Assembly: GCF_008065135.1 (NCBI RefSeq)
Contig: NZ_CP042914.1
Span: 1,798,001-1,862,000, forward strand
Source: Roseimaritima ulvae
Lineage (GTDB): Bacteria > Planctomycetota > Planctomycetia > Pirellulales > Pirellulaceae
Direction of reading: 5' to 3'
DNA: 64,000 nt
Shown here: positions 36,868 through 46,724 of the stretch, piece by piece
How the letters are laid out: the number at the start of each line of letters is the position of its first letter
How positions within the stretch are numbered: position 1 is the stretch's first letter
Made by a program: the position numbers and the translations under genes
The notes under the pieces: model-generated
Databases searched by the model: none
What the model was told of the DNA's origin: nothing
Seen by the model: the letters and a program-made list of their open reading frames with translations, nothing else

Positions 36868-37887
36868 CTAATTGGTGCGATGTGGCCATTTGTCATAGGC
36901 CCTGAGCACTTTCTCGCCCCAACCGCCGTACCAAGAGTATCCGCTGCGGCGTTCGCTGCCGATCTCTTCGATGTTGTACTTCACCACCCCATCGCGGTCG
37001 CTGAAAATGGGCCGGTTCGACTCGATCTCATAGAACCGCGCCCACAGCGGCGATGCCGACGGATCCCTGGTGAGCGGTGGCTCCGATTCACTCCTCTTGT
37101 AGCGGTAACCTTCGATCTTGGCTGCGTCGAACCATGCCGCACCGGCTTCGACTGCGCGAATGACTTCGGGACTCGGTTCTTCCAAACTCATTAGGAACAT
37201 CAGAATCCCGGCGCTCTCGGCACCGCTGAGCGATGGATGCTCGTAGCTGCGGGCTTGTACGGGAATCAACGTTTCCGCGTGATGTTGAGCGCACCAGACG
37301 GTGGGCAGGCCCTTCACTTCGACCTGGCATTTGACGATGCAATCGATTCCCCGATCCACGGCTTGCAACGCGGCGCTGCGGCGAGCTTCGTCGAGAAATG
37401 CAAAGTCCTTGCCGGTGGCAGCAGCACGGAGAAACTCCATCAGCCGAATCATCGTGTTGTCGTTGAATGTGATATGACGATGGTAGCCTTCGCTGAGCGG
37501 GAAGGACTGTGGCCAGCCGCCATTGGGATACTGGGCCGCAAGGATGTGGTCGAACCCTCGAAGGAACGCTTGCTGGTAGCGCTGGTCATCGGTGACACGA
37601 TACGCTCGCGCCAATAAACGCAATTCGCCGCAGGTCGCCCCATTGTCGAAGGTCCCGGCCAGCTTCTTCTTGCTTCCAGTAAACCTTTTGCTGGTCGTGT
37701 CCAAATTCTTCGGCCAGTCTCCAGCGTCGGCTTGCCACGAAAGAACGTTTTCCAAGCGTTCCCGACCAGCATCACTTCCAAACCAGTTGTCCGGTTTCCT
37801 GAGCAAGTCTTCAGCGGGCGTGCCTGCGTGAAGCGGAACGGAAAACGCAAAGAGCACAACAAACGTGGTGAGCATACGTAGAGGCAT
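36868..37887 (-). CDS. PL10-type pectate lyase, secreted
   Basis: 339 residues from ATG 37887, chosen because AGGAAACA precedes it and the signal peptide (MLTTFVVLFAFSVPLHA) starts there. Motifs of polysaccharide lyase family 10 are visible: GDWPKNLDT, GTFDNGATCGELRLLARAY, PNGGWPQSFP, HITFNDNTMIRLMEFL, ERRSGYSWYGGWGEKVL. PL10 enzymes cleave polygalacturonate by beta-elimination. A tandem hairpin array (37944-38531) lies upstream in what should be its promoter region. It stands convergent to the DUF1592/1552 pair. Confidence 0.9.
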   Translation of the reverse strand: MPLRMLTTFVVLFAFSVPLHAGTPAEDLLRKPDNWFGSDAGRERLENVLSWQADAGDWPKNLDTTSKRFTGSKKKLAGTFDNGATCGELRLLARAYRVTDDQRYQQAFLRGFDHILAAQYPNGGWPQSFPLSEGYHRHITFNDNTMIRLMEFLRAAATGKDFAFLDEARRSAALQAVDRGIDCIVKCQVEVKGLPTVWCAQHHAETLIPVQARSYEHPSLSGAESAGILMFLMSLEEPSPEVIRAVEAGAAWFDAAKIEGYRYKRSESEPPLTRDPSASPLWARFYEIESNRPIFSDRDGVVKYNIEEIGSERRSGYSWYGGWGEKVLRAYDKWPHRTN

Positions 37888-37943
37888 GGATAATTGTTTC
37901 CTGTTTTGGGCAACCGGCGACAACAGCCCAGTCTAAGGGACTA

Positions 37944-38531
37944 TCCACAAATAAGTTACCGTCTTAGCGGAACGGCGCAAGCCGTGCGGTGCCGCAAAAC
38001 CGGAGGGCTTGCGCCCTGCCGCTACCATCTACAAATAAGTTACCGTCTTAGCGGAACGGCGCAAGCCGTGCGGTGCCGAAAAACCGGAGGGCTTGCGCCC
38101 TGCCGCTACGATCCACAAATGAGTTACCGTCTTAGCGGAACGGCGCAAGCCGTGCGGTGTCGTAAAACCGGAAGGCTTGCGCCCTGCCGCTACCATCCAC
38201 AAATGAGTTACCGTCTTAGCGGAACGGCGCAAGCCGTGCGGTGCCGCAAAACCGGAAGGCTTGCGCCCTGCCGCTACCATCCACAAATGAGTTACCGTCT
38301 TAGCGGAACGGCGCAAGCCGTCCGGTGTCGTAAAACCGGAGGGCTTGCGCCCTGCCGCTACGATCCACAAATAAGTTACCGTCTTAGCGGAACGGCGCAA
38401 GCCGTGCGGTGCCGAAAAACCGGAGGGCTTGCGCCCTGCCGCTACGATCCACAAATGAGTTACTGTCTTAGCGGAACGGCGCAAGCCGTGCGGTGTCGTA
38501 AAACCGGAAGGCTTGCGCCCTGCCGCTACAG
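37944..38531. repeat. Repeat D: seven tandem 84-base palindromic units
   Basis: Units start at 37944, 38028, 38112, 38196, 38280, 38364 and 38448, exactly 84 bases apart. In each, AGCGGAACGGCGCAAGCCGT is followed, after a short variable loop (CCGCAAAAC, CCGAAAAAC or TCGTAAAAC), by the imperfect complement GGAGGGCTTGCGCCCTGCCG, so each unit forms one long hairpin. Because 84 is a multiple of three, frames stay open on both strands, but no gene is implied. Confidence 0.96.
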
Positions 38532-38586
38532 TCCACTAACGGCTCCGCGTTGACCGGGCACGAAATAAGGCGCTGGATGCTCCAAG

Positions 38587-39735
38587 CTAGAACGATTTGC
38601 GCCGGTACTGTCCCGGTGGTATGCCTTCTGCTTTGCGAAAGAACACGCACATGTATTCGTCGTGCTCAAAGCCCGTCCGCCTCGCAATCTCGGACAGCGA
38701 CAGATCGGTTTCACTCAACAATTCTTTGATCCGTTCCAGTTTTAGACGAGTCAGTTCTTCATGCGGTGACCGACCAAGGATCTTTTTGAAACGGCTTTCC
38801 AGAACTCGTCGCGACAGCGGCACGTGCCGCACAACATCCGCCACATTGATTCCCTCCAACGCCCGTTCGCGAATCAATCGCAGGGCAGCGACGACGTCTG
38901 GATCGTCGATGGCCAGAATGTCGGTTGACTGTCGAGCCTGAATGCCCAGCGGGGCGACCAGGACCGGCGCAGAATCGATCTGTTCGCCCTTCATCATTCG
39001 GTCCAGCAATGCCGCGGCCTCGAATCCCGTCCGTTGTGTATTGCAAACGATGCTCGACAAAGGCGGATCGGCAAGTTCACACAGAAGCTGGTCATTGTCG
39101 ACACCCAGCACTGCAATTTCTTCTGGCACCGCGATGCTCAGTTCCCGGCAGACTTCGAGCAGCTTTTGAGCCTGGATGTCGTAACAGGCAAAGATCCCGA
39201 TTGGGCGAGGCAGCCCTTGTAGCCATTTTGCCAAGCCTCGTTTCTCTCGGTTCCACGAATACTTTGGATCATTGCGTGACAACGAATCGTAGATGCTTGC
39301 TGCGACTCCGGCCGACTCCACCAGCGAGCGGAATTTGTCTCTCCGCCAGTTCGACCAGTTGAAGCCCGGATCGCCACAAAAGGCCAGATTCCGAAAGCCA
39401 CGGTCGAGTAGATGCTTGACGCCGAGTTCGGCAATGGCATCGTCGTCGGTTTCCACCCAGGGGATATCCGGCAGGTGTCGAGCAGCACTTACGTCGACCA
39501 CGGGCACCTTTGCTTTTCGCAACGCGGCGGCAATCTCGTCGTTCTCAATCCTCGCGATGATGCCGTCACCATTCCACCGTCCAAGCCATTGAGGTGGTCG
39601 GCTGCCTCGTTCCTGTTCGGGCAAGAAAATGGACCAGCGTTCATGGTGGCGAATGTACTGCGTGATCCCTTCCAGCACCCCGCGAGAATACGAATTCGAC
39701 GTTTCAATCAGCAGGGCAACGCTTCGTCGCGGCAT
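38587..39735 (-). CDS. XylR-like AraC-family transcriptional regulator
   Basis: 382 residues. The N-terminal two thirds is a LacI/PBP1-type sugar-binding domain (RSVALLIETSNSYSRGVLEG; IGIFACYDIQAQKLLEVCRE; EEIAVLGVDNDQLLCELADP). The C-terminus is an AraC-type double HTH (about 280-382): RRVLESRFKKILGRSPHEEL and LSEIARRTGFEHDEYMCVFF. This architecture matches XylR-like regulators that activate sugar-utilisation genes. It diverges from the Gfo/Idh/MocA gene at 40018, with an inverted repeat (39897-39923) between them, so it probably controls that gene; the inducer is unknown. Confidence 0.9.
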   Translation of the reverse strand: MPRRSVALLIETSNSYSRGVLEGITQYIRHHERWSIFLPEQERGSRPPQWLGRWNGDGIIARIENDEIAAALRKAKVPVVDVSAARHLPDIPWVETDDDAIAELGVKHLLDRGFRNLAFCGDPGFNWSNWRRDKFRSLVESAGVAASIYDSLSRNDPKYSWNREKRGLAKWLQGLPRPIGIFACYDIQAQKLLEVCRELSIAVPEEIAVLGVDNDQLLCELADPPLSSIVCNTQRTGFEAAALLDRMMKGEQIDSAPVLVAPLGIQARQSTDILAIDDPDVVAALRLIRERALEGINVADVVRHVPLSRRVLESRFKKILGRSPHEELTRLKLERIKELLSETDLSLSEIARRTGFEHDEYMCVFFRKAEGIPPGQYRRKSF

Positions 39736-39896
39736 CGGGTAAAATACTCAGCAGAGGTGGCTGGTGCAGAAAATACAGCGGCGAAATCGCAATAAACGTC
39801 GCGAAGGGTGGGTGAAATATCTCAATTATTGTGCGCAAAATGTCATGGCGGAACAACTGCGGGGAGAGACAATATGAACATCCGCCATTTTAGGTA

Positions 39897-39923
39897 GCCG
39901 ATCTCGCCAGAGATTGGATCGGC
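39897..39923. promoter_or_regulatory. Inverted repeat between XylR-like regulator and oxidoreductase
   Basis: Perfect 7-base arms GCCGATC (39897-39903) and GATCGGC (39917-39923) with a 13-base spacer. The site lies in the 282-base divergent region and may be the regulator's operator or a leader hairpin. Inference from position only. Confidence 0.4.
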
Positions 39924-40017
39924 GCTGCACAAAGGTCCAAAGTCTGGCGACTTCGGCTGCTATGCGATGCCGTAATATATTCGTGATCAAAACACGCCAT
40001 TCAAAAGGAAGAACACT

Positions 40018-41136
40018 GTGAGTCGTACTGTCAATGCCGCCATGATTGGATTGGGCTTCGGCGCTGAGTTTATTCCTATCTACCAATCGCACCCCGGCGC
40101 AAATGTCACCGCGATCTGCCGCCGCAATGAAGCGGAGCTGAACAAATCCGGCGATCAGTTTGGCATCGACAAGCGATACACCGACTACGATCAGGTGCTT
40201 GCTGACCCCGACATCGACTTTGTGCACATCAACAGTCCGATTCCGGATCACGCCTGGATGTCACTGAAGGCGCTGGACGCGGGTAAGCACGTGATGTGTA
40301 CCGTGCCGATGGCTACGACGATCGACGAATGTCGACAGATCGTCGAGAAAGTCAAGCAGACGGGGCTGAAATACATGATGGCCGAAACGGTCGTCTATAG
40401 CCGCGAGTTTCTGTACATCAAGGACCTGTACGATAAAGGCGAACTCGGCAAGATTCAGCATCTGGCCGCCTCGCATCCGCAGGACATGGATGGGTGGCCC
40501 AGCTATTGGGAAGAGATGATTCCCATGCATTATGCAACGCACGTCGTCAGTCCCTGTCTGGGGCTGGTGGATGGGTTGGCGGAGTACGTGAGTTGTTTCG
40601 GTTCCGGCACCGTCCGCGACGACATCGCTCAAAAGTCGGGCAATGCTTTCGCGCTCCAGTCGGCTCACATCAAAGTGAAGGATTCCGATCTGACGGCCCA
40701 CGTTTGGCGATGCCTGTATGACGTCGCTCGTCAATACCGCGAGAGCTTCGACGTTTACGGCACGAAGAGAAGTTTCGAATGGACTCTGGTCGAAAACGAG
40801 CCCCATGTGATTCACACGGCAAAGAGGCCTGAACCTGAGATTCCGGAGAAGATCGAAGTTCCAGACTTTGCGCATCGGTTACCCGCGGAAATCCAAAAGT
40901 TCACGCTGCCCGCCGAGATTCACGACACCGAGCACTTGTCGTTCGTCCAAGGCGGCGGTCATGGCGGCTCGCATCCTCACTTGGTGCACGAGTTTGTATC
41001 GGCTCTGCTGGAAGATCGTGATCCTCGCCCGAATGCCGTCACAAGTGCCAACTGGACGTGCGTCGGAATCTGTGCTCACGAATCGTCAACAAAGGGCGGA
41101 GAGATTGTCAAGTTGCCGGAATTTACGCTCGGCTAA
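40018..41136 (+). CDS. Gfo/Idh/MocA-family oxidoreductase
   Basis: 372 residues from GTG 40018 with a GGAA upstream. The NAD(P)-binding start AAMIGLGFGAEFIPIYQS, the KHVMCTVPMATT strand (conserved Lys-His and Pro) and the catalytic-region HYATHVVSPCLGLVDG fit the Gfo/Idh/MocA fold; HDTEHLSFVQGGGHGGSHPH near the C-terminus is typical of the sugar-dehydrogenase/trehalose-type members. It is likely to oxidise or reduce a sugar or polyol. The divergent XylR-like regulator and the downstream ThuA protein suggest a shared carbohydrate pathway. Confidence 0.9.
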   Translation: MSRTVNAAMIGLGFGAEFIPIYQSHPGANVTAICRRNEAELNKSGDQFGIDKRYTDYDQVLADPDIDFVHINSPIPDHAWMSLKALDAGKHVMCTVPMATTIDECRQIVEKVKQTGLKYMMAETVVYSREFLYIKDLYDKGELGKIQHLAASHPQDMDGWPSYWEEMIPMHYATHVVSPCLGLVDGLAEYVSCFGSGTVRDDIAQKSGNAFALQSAHIKVKDSDLTAHVWRCLYDVARQYRESFDVYGTKRSFEWTLVENEPHVIHTAKRPEPEIPEKIEVPDFAHRLPAEIQKFTLPAEIHDTEHLSFVQGGGHGGSHPHLVHEFVSALLEDRDPRPNAVTSANWTCVGICAHESSTKGGEIVKLPEFTLG

Positions 41137-41140
41137 GTCA

Positions 41141-41331
41141 CCTGGGGCGTGAATTGAATAAAGGACGGATCCACTTCACTCTCCCTCTGGGAGAGTCGAG
41201 CGTCAGCGAGGAGAGGGCGACCGCGCCGCTGTAAAAGAACCTCCCCTCGCTAAGGCTCGACCCTCCTTAAAAAGGAGGGTGAAGGAAGAGACTCCGAGAT
41301 CCAATGCTGCAGTCACACAACTCATGTCCCG
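41141..41331 (+). repeat. Repeat A copy 4
   Basis: Same internal blocks as the other copies (CTCCCTCTGGGAGAG, GCGAGGAGAGGGCGACCGCG, CCTCCCCTCGCTAAGGCTCG). Diverged ends are CTGGGGCGTGAATTGAATA and, at the right, CCAATGCTGCAGTCACACAA. It fills the region between the oxidoreductase stop and the leader of the ThuA gene. Confidence 0.85.
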
Positions 41332-41399
41332 CGCGACTCGCACCGAGCAATCCTGCGTCGACTCCCCGATCAAAACACAACCACAAATACGGTCATACG

Positions 41400-44300
41400 A
41401 TGAAATACGGTCATGGACTTATTGGCAGCGGAACGATGCTCCGCTTCACGCTTGTTCTGTTGAGTCTGTTTCCTGCGATGGCGTTTGGAGACGAACTGAA
41501 GCTCCTGTTCATGGGTGACAACGGCCATCACCAGCCGGCTCGTCGGTTTCAGGAGCTTGCACCGGTGCTTGCCCAGCGCGGGATCGAGCTGAAGTACACG
41601 GATCGTATGGAAGACATCAATCCGGATACGCTCGCGAATTTCGACGGGCTTGTGCTGTACGCCAATATTGACGAAATCGAAGATGGTCAAGCCGAGGCGT
41701 TGCTCAAGTACGTCGCCAGTGGCAAGGGCTTCATTCCACTGCACTGCGCGACTTATTGCTGGCGAAACAATCGTGATATCGTCGCGCTAATGGGGGGGCA
41801 ATTCCAGCGGCATGGCGGGCGGGTCTTTACGACACAAATCGCGACTGCGGATCATCCGATCATGAAGGGCTACGGCAGCTTTAGCAGTTGGGATGAGACC
41901 TATGTCCATCACTTGCACAACGAGCAGAACCGCACGGTTCTCGAATACCGCGTCGAAGGCGTGCAGGCCGAAGGCAACAAGCGAGAACCGTGGACGTGGG
42001 TTCGTACGCATGGCAAGGGACGCGTGTTCTATACCGCGTGGGGGCACGATCAAAGGACGTTTTCCAATCCCGGCTTTCACAACCTCGTCGAACGCGGAAT
42101 CCGCTGGGCATGCGGTGACGATCCGTCAAAGGTGCCAGCCTTTGGTGACGCGAATCGATTCGTCGCGCCGGACATGACGCCGCTTCGAACAGATCTCGCA
42201 AAGTTTGAATACATCGACGTCGGCCCAAAGATCCCCAACTATACCCCCAGTCGCCAATGGGGAACGCAGGGTGAGCCCAAAACGCTGATGCAGAAACCTC
42301 TGTCCTCCGCCGAATCGATCAAACATTTCGTCACGCCCGAGAACATGGCCGTTCGCCTCTACGCTGACGAGCGAAGTTTTCGCGCCAAGCCGATCGCGAT
42401 GACTTGGGATGAGCGTGGTCGTCTGTGGGTGTGCGAAACGGTTGACTATCCCAATCAAATGGGTGGCAATCGCGACCGCATCCGTATTTGTGAAGATACC
42501 GACGGAGACCACGTCGCGGACAAGTTCACCGTGTTTGCCGACGGACTCAGCATTCCCGCCGCCATCGTCATCACCCATGGTGGCGCGGTTGTCCAAAACG
42601 GCCGCGAAACGATCTTCCTGAAAGATACCAATGGCGACGACGTGGCCGATCGGAGAACAACCTTGATCACCGGTTGGGCTCTTGGTGACACGCATGGAGG
42701 TGTCAGCAACTTTCGCTACGGGCTCGATAACTGGATTTGGGCCATGCAGGGTTACAACAATAGCTCGCCCAAATTTGATGGCGAACAGACGCAATCGTTC
42801 CGGCAGGGCTTCTGGCGTTTCAAACTGTCCCAGAGCGATCCACCGAAAGTCACGGACCTGGAATTCGTTCGCTCGACGGACAACAACACATGGGGATTGG
42901 GGATCAGCGAAGAGGGCTTGATCTTCGGCTCGACGGCAAATGGCAACCCGAGCACGTTTGTGCCGATTCCGAATCGATACTACGAAAGCGTGCGTGGCTG
43001 GTCGCCTTCGACACTGCACACCATCGCCGACTCCACCAAATTCGATCCGATCACCGACAACGTCCGTCAGGTTGATCATCACGGCGGCTACACGGCTGCG
43101 GCAGGGCATGCGTTGTACACCGCACGAACCTTCCCGCAGCAATGGTGGAACAAGACAGCTTTCGTTTGTGGTCCGACGGGACACCTGATCGGTACGTTTG
43201 TATTGCAGCCCGACGGAGCCGATTACATATCAACCAGCCCGGTGAATCTGTTGGCCAGCAACGACGAATGGAGCGCCCCGATCATGGCGGAAGTCGGGCC
43301 GGACGGAGCGGTCTGGGTGATCGATTGGTACAACTACATTGTGCAACACAATCCGACGCCTCATGGTTTTGAAACCGGCAAGGGCGCTGCTTATGAAAGT
43401 GACCTACGAGACAAAAAACATGGCCGAGTTTATCGCGTCGTTCCGACGGACGATGGATCGGATAAGCTCCACGCTTTCACGAGTCTTGCCGATGCCACGA
43501 ATCAGCAGTTGGCCGCACAGCTTAAGCATCCGTCATTCCGTTGGCGACTACAGGCACAGCGGTTGCTGGTTGAACGCGGTGCGGACGATGTGCTGGAACC
43601 GTTGTTGGCGATGCTGAATGATGATTCCGTTGACGAAATCGGATTGAACGTCGGTGTGATCCACGCCTTGCACACGCTGCATGGTTTGGGATACCTCCGA
43701 CTCGCCTCGCAGGATCAGGCGTCAAGCTCCGTCGCAACGGGGCTGAAGACTGCGCTCGCTCATTCATCGGCGGGAGTGCGCCGCAACGCGCTTGCGGTGC
43801 TGCCGCGGAACGAAGCCGGATTGGCGATCTTGCTGGAACACCGTGGCTTGTTTCGCGACAGCAACCCGCAAGTACGGTTGCAGGCGCTTCTGGCACTCGC
43901 CGACATGCCGACATCTACGGAGGCCGGCGTTCTGGTGGCCGAACTGGCGTCCAGCGAAAACGATCAAGTCCTAATCGATGCCCTGACGGCTGCGTCGGCG
44001 AAGCATGCGATGTCTTTCCTACAGCAAGTCACCGCTCGCCAAGAAGCACCCGCCCCGGCCGTCGATCGCATTACACGGCGAATCGCAGAGCACTATGCTC
44101 GTGAGAAACCGGACGCGGATGGTTTGCAGGGTGTCGTCGCAAATCTTTCCACGGCACACCCCACACTATCGGTAACGATTCTGGACGGATTGGCGAGCGG
44201 TTTGCCGACGAACTACCGAATTGAGTCGAACAAGTCGCTGGACGCGGCGTTTGTGGAAGCGTTTGAAAAGGGTGACAGCACCTTGAAAGGAAAACTGTTG

Positions 44301-45815
44301 CGTCTGGCATCGCGAGCAGGCACCAAAGCCCTTGATCAGTACGCCGACGAGATCGTTGAATCTTTGGTCTCCATCATCGAAGACCAGGACGCCTCTGCTG
44401 ACAAACGCGGTGCCGCCGCACGAGACCTGATTGGTTTTCGTGCGAACGACGAGGATGCCGTCGAGACGGTTGTCGAACTGCTCACACCACAGACGCCTTC
44501 CGATGTTTCGGAAAAACTTCTCGCTTCGTTACGTCTCAGCGAAGCGGAATCCGGCGGTGAAGTGATTGTCGAGTACCTGCCATTCATGACGCCCGGCACA
44601 AAGTCCACTGCTATCGGTGTCGTTCTTGCCAAACCGGCGTGGGCGAAGTCTCTGCTGGCGGCAGCCGAAGCGAAACAGTTCGACTTGAACGAACTGTCGC
44701 TGGAACAAAAACAAGCTTTGAGGTCGTTCCCTGATCGAAGACTTCGGTCTCAGGCCGAAAAGTTGCTCGCGATGGGCGGTGGTTTGCCGGACGCTGATCG
44801 CGACAAGGTTTTGAAGTCGTTGTTACATGTGACCGAGGCAACAGGCGATGTCGAAGCCGGAAAAGTTGTCTTCAAGAAGGTCTGTGCGGCCTGCCATCAA
44901 CATGGCGAGATGGGGCACAAGATCGGTCCCAACCTGACGGGCATGGCCGTGCACCCCAAAGCTGAACTGCTGACGCACATCATCGACCCATCACGTAACG
45001 TCGAAGGCAATTTTCGACTGTTCAACGTGCTGACTGTAGACGGGAAAGTCGTCAACGGAATGCTGGCCGGCGAAACGAGAACGTCGATCACGATTATCGA
45101 TTCGCAGGCCAAAAAGTTTGATGTTCCCCGTGAAGACATTGAGGAACTGATCGCTTCTCGAAAGTCCGTCATGCCCGAGGGCTTCGAAAAGCAAATCACT
45201 GAAAAGGAATTGACGGACTTGTTGGAGTTCCTAACCGATACCGGTCCCTATATTCCGTTGCCTCTGGATAAAGTCGCGACCGCCATCAGCACGAAGGGGC
45301 TGTTTAGCAACACGGATACCGGTCCGGACCGCATGATCTTTCCTGACTGGAAACCGAAAGTGTTTAAGGGCATTCCGTTCGTGCTGACCGATCCGCAAGG
45401 AAAAACGCAACCCAATATCGTGTTACTGCACGGGCCCTACGGACCGTTGCCGCCCCAGATGCCCAAATCGGTTTCGCTGCCGTGTGGAACGTCTGCTTCG
45501 GCGATTCATTTACTCAGTGGTGTTGGCGGCTGGAATCATCCGTTTGACACCAACAAAACGGTCTCGATGATCATTCGGCTGACCTACGACGATGGCGATA
45601 CGGAAGAGCACAAACTGCTCAACGCGGTCCACTTCGCCGACTACATTCGGCGAGTGGACGTACCGGGCAGCGAGTTTGCTTACGCGCTAGGAAATCAGCA
45701 GATTCGCTACTTAAGCGTCAAGCCAGAACGCGACGACACGATCAAGACGATCGAACTGGTGAAGGGGGAAGACAATAGCGCCCCGATCGTCATGGCCGTC
45801 ACCATCGAGCGATGA
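41400..45815 (+). CDS. ThuA, beta-propeller, HEAT and cytochrome c multidomain exported protein
   Basis: 1471 residues from ATG 41400; ATG 41436 is an equally good choice because it begins right at the signal peptide (LRFTLVLLSLFPAMAFG). Order: ThuA domain about 20-255 (KLLFMGDNGHHQPARRFQEL; IPLHCATYCWRN; VFYTAWGHDQRTF); PVC-type beta-propeller/membrane-bound-dehydrogenase domain about 310-680 (AMTWDERGRLWVCETVDYPN; DTDGDHVADKFTVFADGL); HEAT repeats about 700-1120; c-type heme domain with CAACH at 1162-1166 (VFKKVCAACHQHGEMGHKIG); and a C-terminal beta-rich module from about 1280. It is a planctomycete-type protein thought to oxidise carbohydrates outside the cytoplasm. It follows the oxidoreductase gene with repeat A between them. 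Confidence 0.9.
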   Translation: MKYGHGLIGSGTMLRFTLVLLSLFPAMAFGDELKLLFMGDNGHHQPARRFQELAPVLAQRGIELKYTDRMEDINPDTLANFDGLVLYANIDEIEDGQAEALLKYVASGKGFIPLHCATYCWRNNRDIVALMGGQFQRHGGRVFTTQIATADHPIMKGYGSFSSWDETYVHHLHNEQNRTVLEYRVEGVQAEGNKREPWTWVRTHGKGRVFYTAWGHDQRTFSNPGFHNLVERGIRWACGDDPSKVPAFGDANRFVAPDMTPLRTDLAKFEYIDVGPKIPNYTPSRQWGTQGEPKTLMQKPLSSAESIKHFVTPENMAVRLYADERSFRAKPIAMTWDERGRLWVCETVDYPNQMGGNRDRIRICEDTDGDHVADKFTVFADGLSIPAAIVITHGGAVVQNGRETIFLKDTNGDDVADRRTTLITGWALGDTHGGVSNFRYGLDNWIWAMQGYNNSSPKFDGEQTQSFRQGFWRFKLSQSDPPKVTDLEFVRSTDNNTWGLGISEEGLIFGSTANGNPSTFVPIPNRYYESVRGWSPSTLHTIADSTKFDPITDNVRQVDHHGGYTAAAGHALYTARTFPQQWWNKTAFVCGPTGHLIGTFVLQPDGADYISTSPVNLLASNDEWSAPIMAEVGPDGAVWVIDWYNYIVQHNPTPHGFETGKGAAYESDLRDKKHGRVYRVVPTDDGSDKLHAFTSLADATNQQLAAQLKHPSFRWRLQAQRLLVERGADDVLEPLLAMLNDDSVDEIGLNVGVIHALHTLHGLGYLRLASQDQASSSVATGLKTALAHSSAGVRRNALAVLPRNEAGLAILLEHRGLFRDSNPQVRLQALLALADMPTSTEAGVLVAELASSENDQVLIDALTAASAKHAMSFLQQVTARQEAPAPAVDRITRRIAEHYAREKPDADGLQGVVANLSTAHPTLSVTILDGLASGLPTNYRIESNKSLDAAFVEAFEKGDSTLKGKLLRLASRAGTKALDQYADEIVESLVSIIEDQDASADKRGAAARDLIGFRANDEDAVETVVELLTPQTPSDVSEKLLASLRLSEAESGGEVIVEYLPFMTPGTKSTAIGVVLAKPAWAKSLLAAAEAKQFDLNELSLEQKQALRSFPDRRLRSQAEKLLAMGGGLPDADRDKVLKSLLHVTEATGDVEAGKVVFKKVCAACHQHGEMGHKIGPNLTGMAVHPKAELLTHIIDPSRNVEGNFRLFNVLTVDGKVVNGMLAGETRTSITIIDSQAKKFDVPREDIEELIASRKSVMPEGFEKQITEKELTDLLEFLTDTGPYIPLPLDKVATAISTKGLFSNTDTGPDRMIFPDWKPKVFKGIPFVLTDPQGKTQPNIVLLHGPYGPLPPQMPKSVSLPCGTSASAIHLLSGVGGWNHPFDTNKTVSMIIRLTYDDGDTEEHKLLNAVHFADYIRRVDVPGSEFAYALGNQQIRYLSVKPERDDTIKTIELVKGEDNSAPIVMAVTIER

Positions 45816-45821
45816 GACATG

Positions 45822-46130
45822 TTGTGGGCGGGTCTCCCGACCCGCTCACGTCCTGGACCGAAGGTCTCCCCGTCCGCGCCCGACCAGCCCAAGATCTCCC
45901 CATCCGCGTCCCAATCAGTCTATCGCCCCAATCTACCCTCTCCATTGTGAACAGGTTTCCTCACTGAAGAACGTATTTTAGGAGACCTACGGTCGCTGAC
46001 GTGGGGCGGTCGGGAGACCGCCCCCAACCCTGTCGGGAGACCGCCCCCAACCCTGAGGCGGTCGGGAGACCGCCCCACAACCGCGCGGTGTTGTGGGCTA
46101 GTCTCCCGACCAGTCCCACACCTACGACCG
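45822..46130. repeat. Repeat B copies left of the RAYT gene
   Basis: Contains TGTGGGCGGGTCTCCCGACC, several GGCGGTCGGGAGACCGCCCC palindromes and the flanking word GACCGAAGGTCTCC. The same words are present on the other side of the transposase gene (46725-47362) and inside the RND pump gene (3209-3365). Between 45860 and 45995 there are only degenerate pieces. Confidence 0.9.
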
Positions 46131-46156
46131 AAGGTCTCCTCCTCCGCGTCCCCCCA

Positions 46157-46708
46157 TCACCAATCTATCGCGCTAATCTCCACATCACACTGTTCCGCTC
46201 TATCCGAAACGAAATACGCGGCCGACGAAAACCGCCAATCAGCCGCTCGCTTGACGAGCCCTTTGCGGCACGGATTCTCGTGCAGATAATCCAGCTTCTG
46301 CCTCCAAAACGGCTCCGTCTGTAAAGCAACGGGATGTCGGCTCGGCTGCCAGAACCGTCGTTCACGATCGGCCGTGGCCGCAGCCTTTAGCGTTTCCGTA
46401 AAGCACTTCGGCATGTGGCTGCCACAAAAATCGCTCAGCGTCCGCCCTGTGAATTTTCGAAAGTCCGTCAGCGATCGTTTCAGGCGTTCATTGTTGAATT
46501 GTGCATCGAAAAAGATGGCATGCAGATGAGTCGGCATGATGACAAACGCATTCGTGCGCAGGTGTTTCTTCTGATGACAGAAATTCAAGCTGTCGGTAAC
46601 GATCCGGCAGGCCTTTTCCGAGACAAACACCGGAAGCCACTCGACGATGCTGTACGTCACGAAGTAAACGTGAGCGTCATCGGTGATGCGGTAGCGTTCG
46701 CTCGTCAT
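46157..46708 (-). CDS. REP-associated tyrosine transposase (RAYT, Y1_Tnp/HUH)
   Basis: 183 residues. The HUH metal motif is H61-L-H63 in MPTHLHAIFF, and the catalytic Tyr is probably Y141 in KLDYLHENPCRKGLV, with a basic C-terminus (KRAADWRFSSAAYF). These are the signature residues of the single-domain Y1 transposases (TnpA_REP) that nick and move REP palindromes. Both sides of the gene carry the same palindromic repeat family B, which is the expected REP-RAYT arrangement. No helper gene is present; these enzymes are usually chromosomally domesticated single-copy genes. The motif set is complete, so it may be active. Confidence 0.93.
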   Translation of the reverse strand: MTSERYRITDDAHVYFVTYSIVEWLPVFVSEKACRIVTDSLNFCHQKKHLRTNAFVIMPTHLHAIFFDAQFNNERLKRSLTDFRKFTGRTLSDFCGSHMPKCFTETLKAAATADRERRFWQPSRHPVALQTEPFWRQKLDYLHENPCRKGLVKRAADWRFSSAAYFVSDRAEQCDVEISAIDW

Positions 46709-46724
46709 GGCCTGCTCCTACAGT

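Noticed and set aside
37944-38531. Possible CRISPR array (regular 84-base repeats)
   Set aside because: The entire unit is repeated, with no unique spacers, and each unit is itself a palindrome; no cas genes are nearby.
37894-38553. 219-residue and 151-residue repetitive proteins on opposite strands
   Set aside because: The open frames exist only because 84 is a multiple of three; composition is that of the palindrome, not of a protein.
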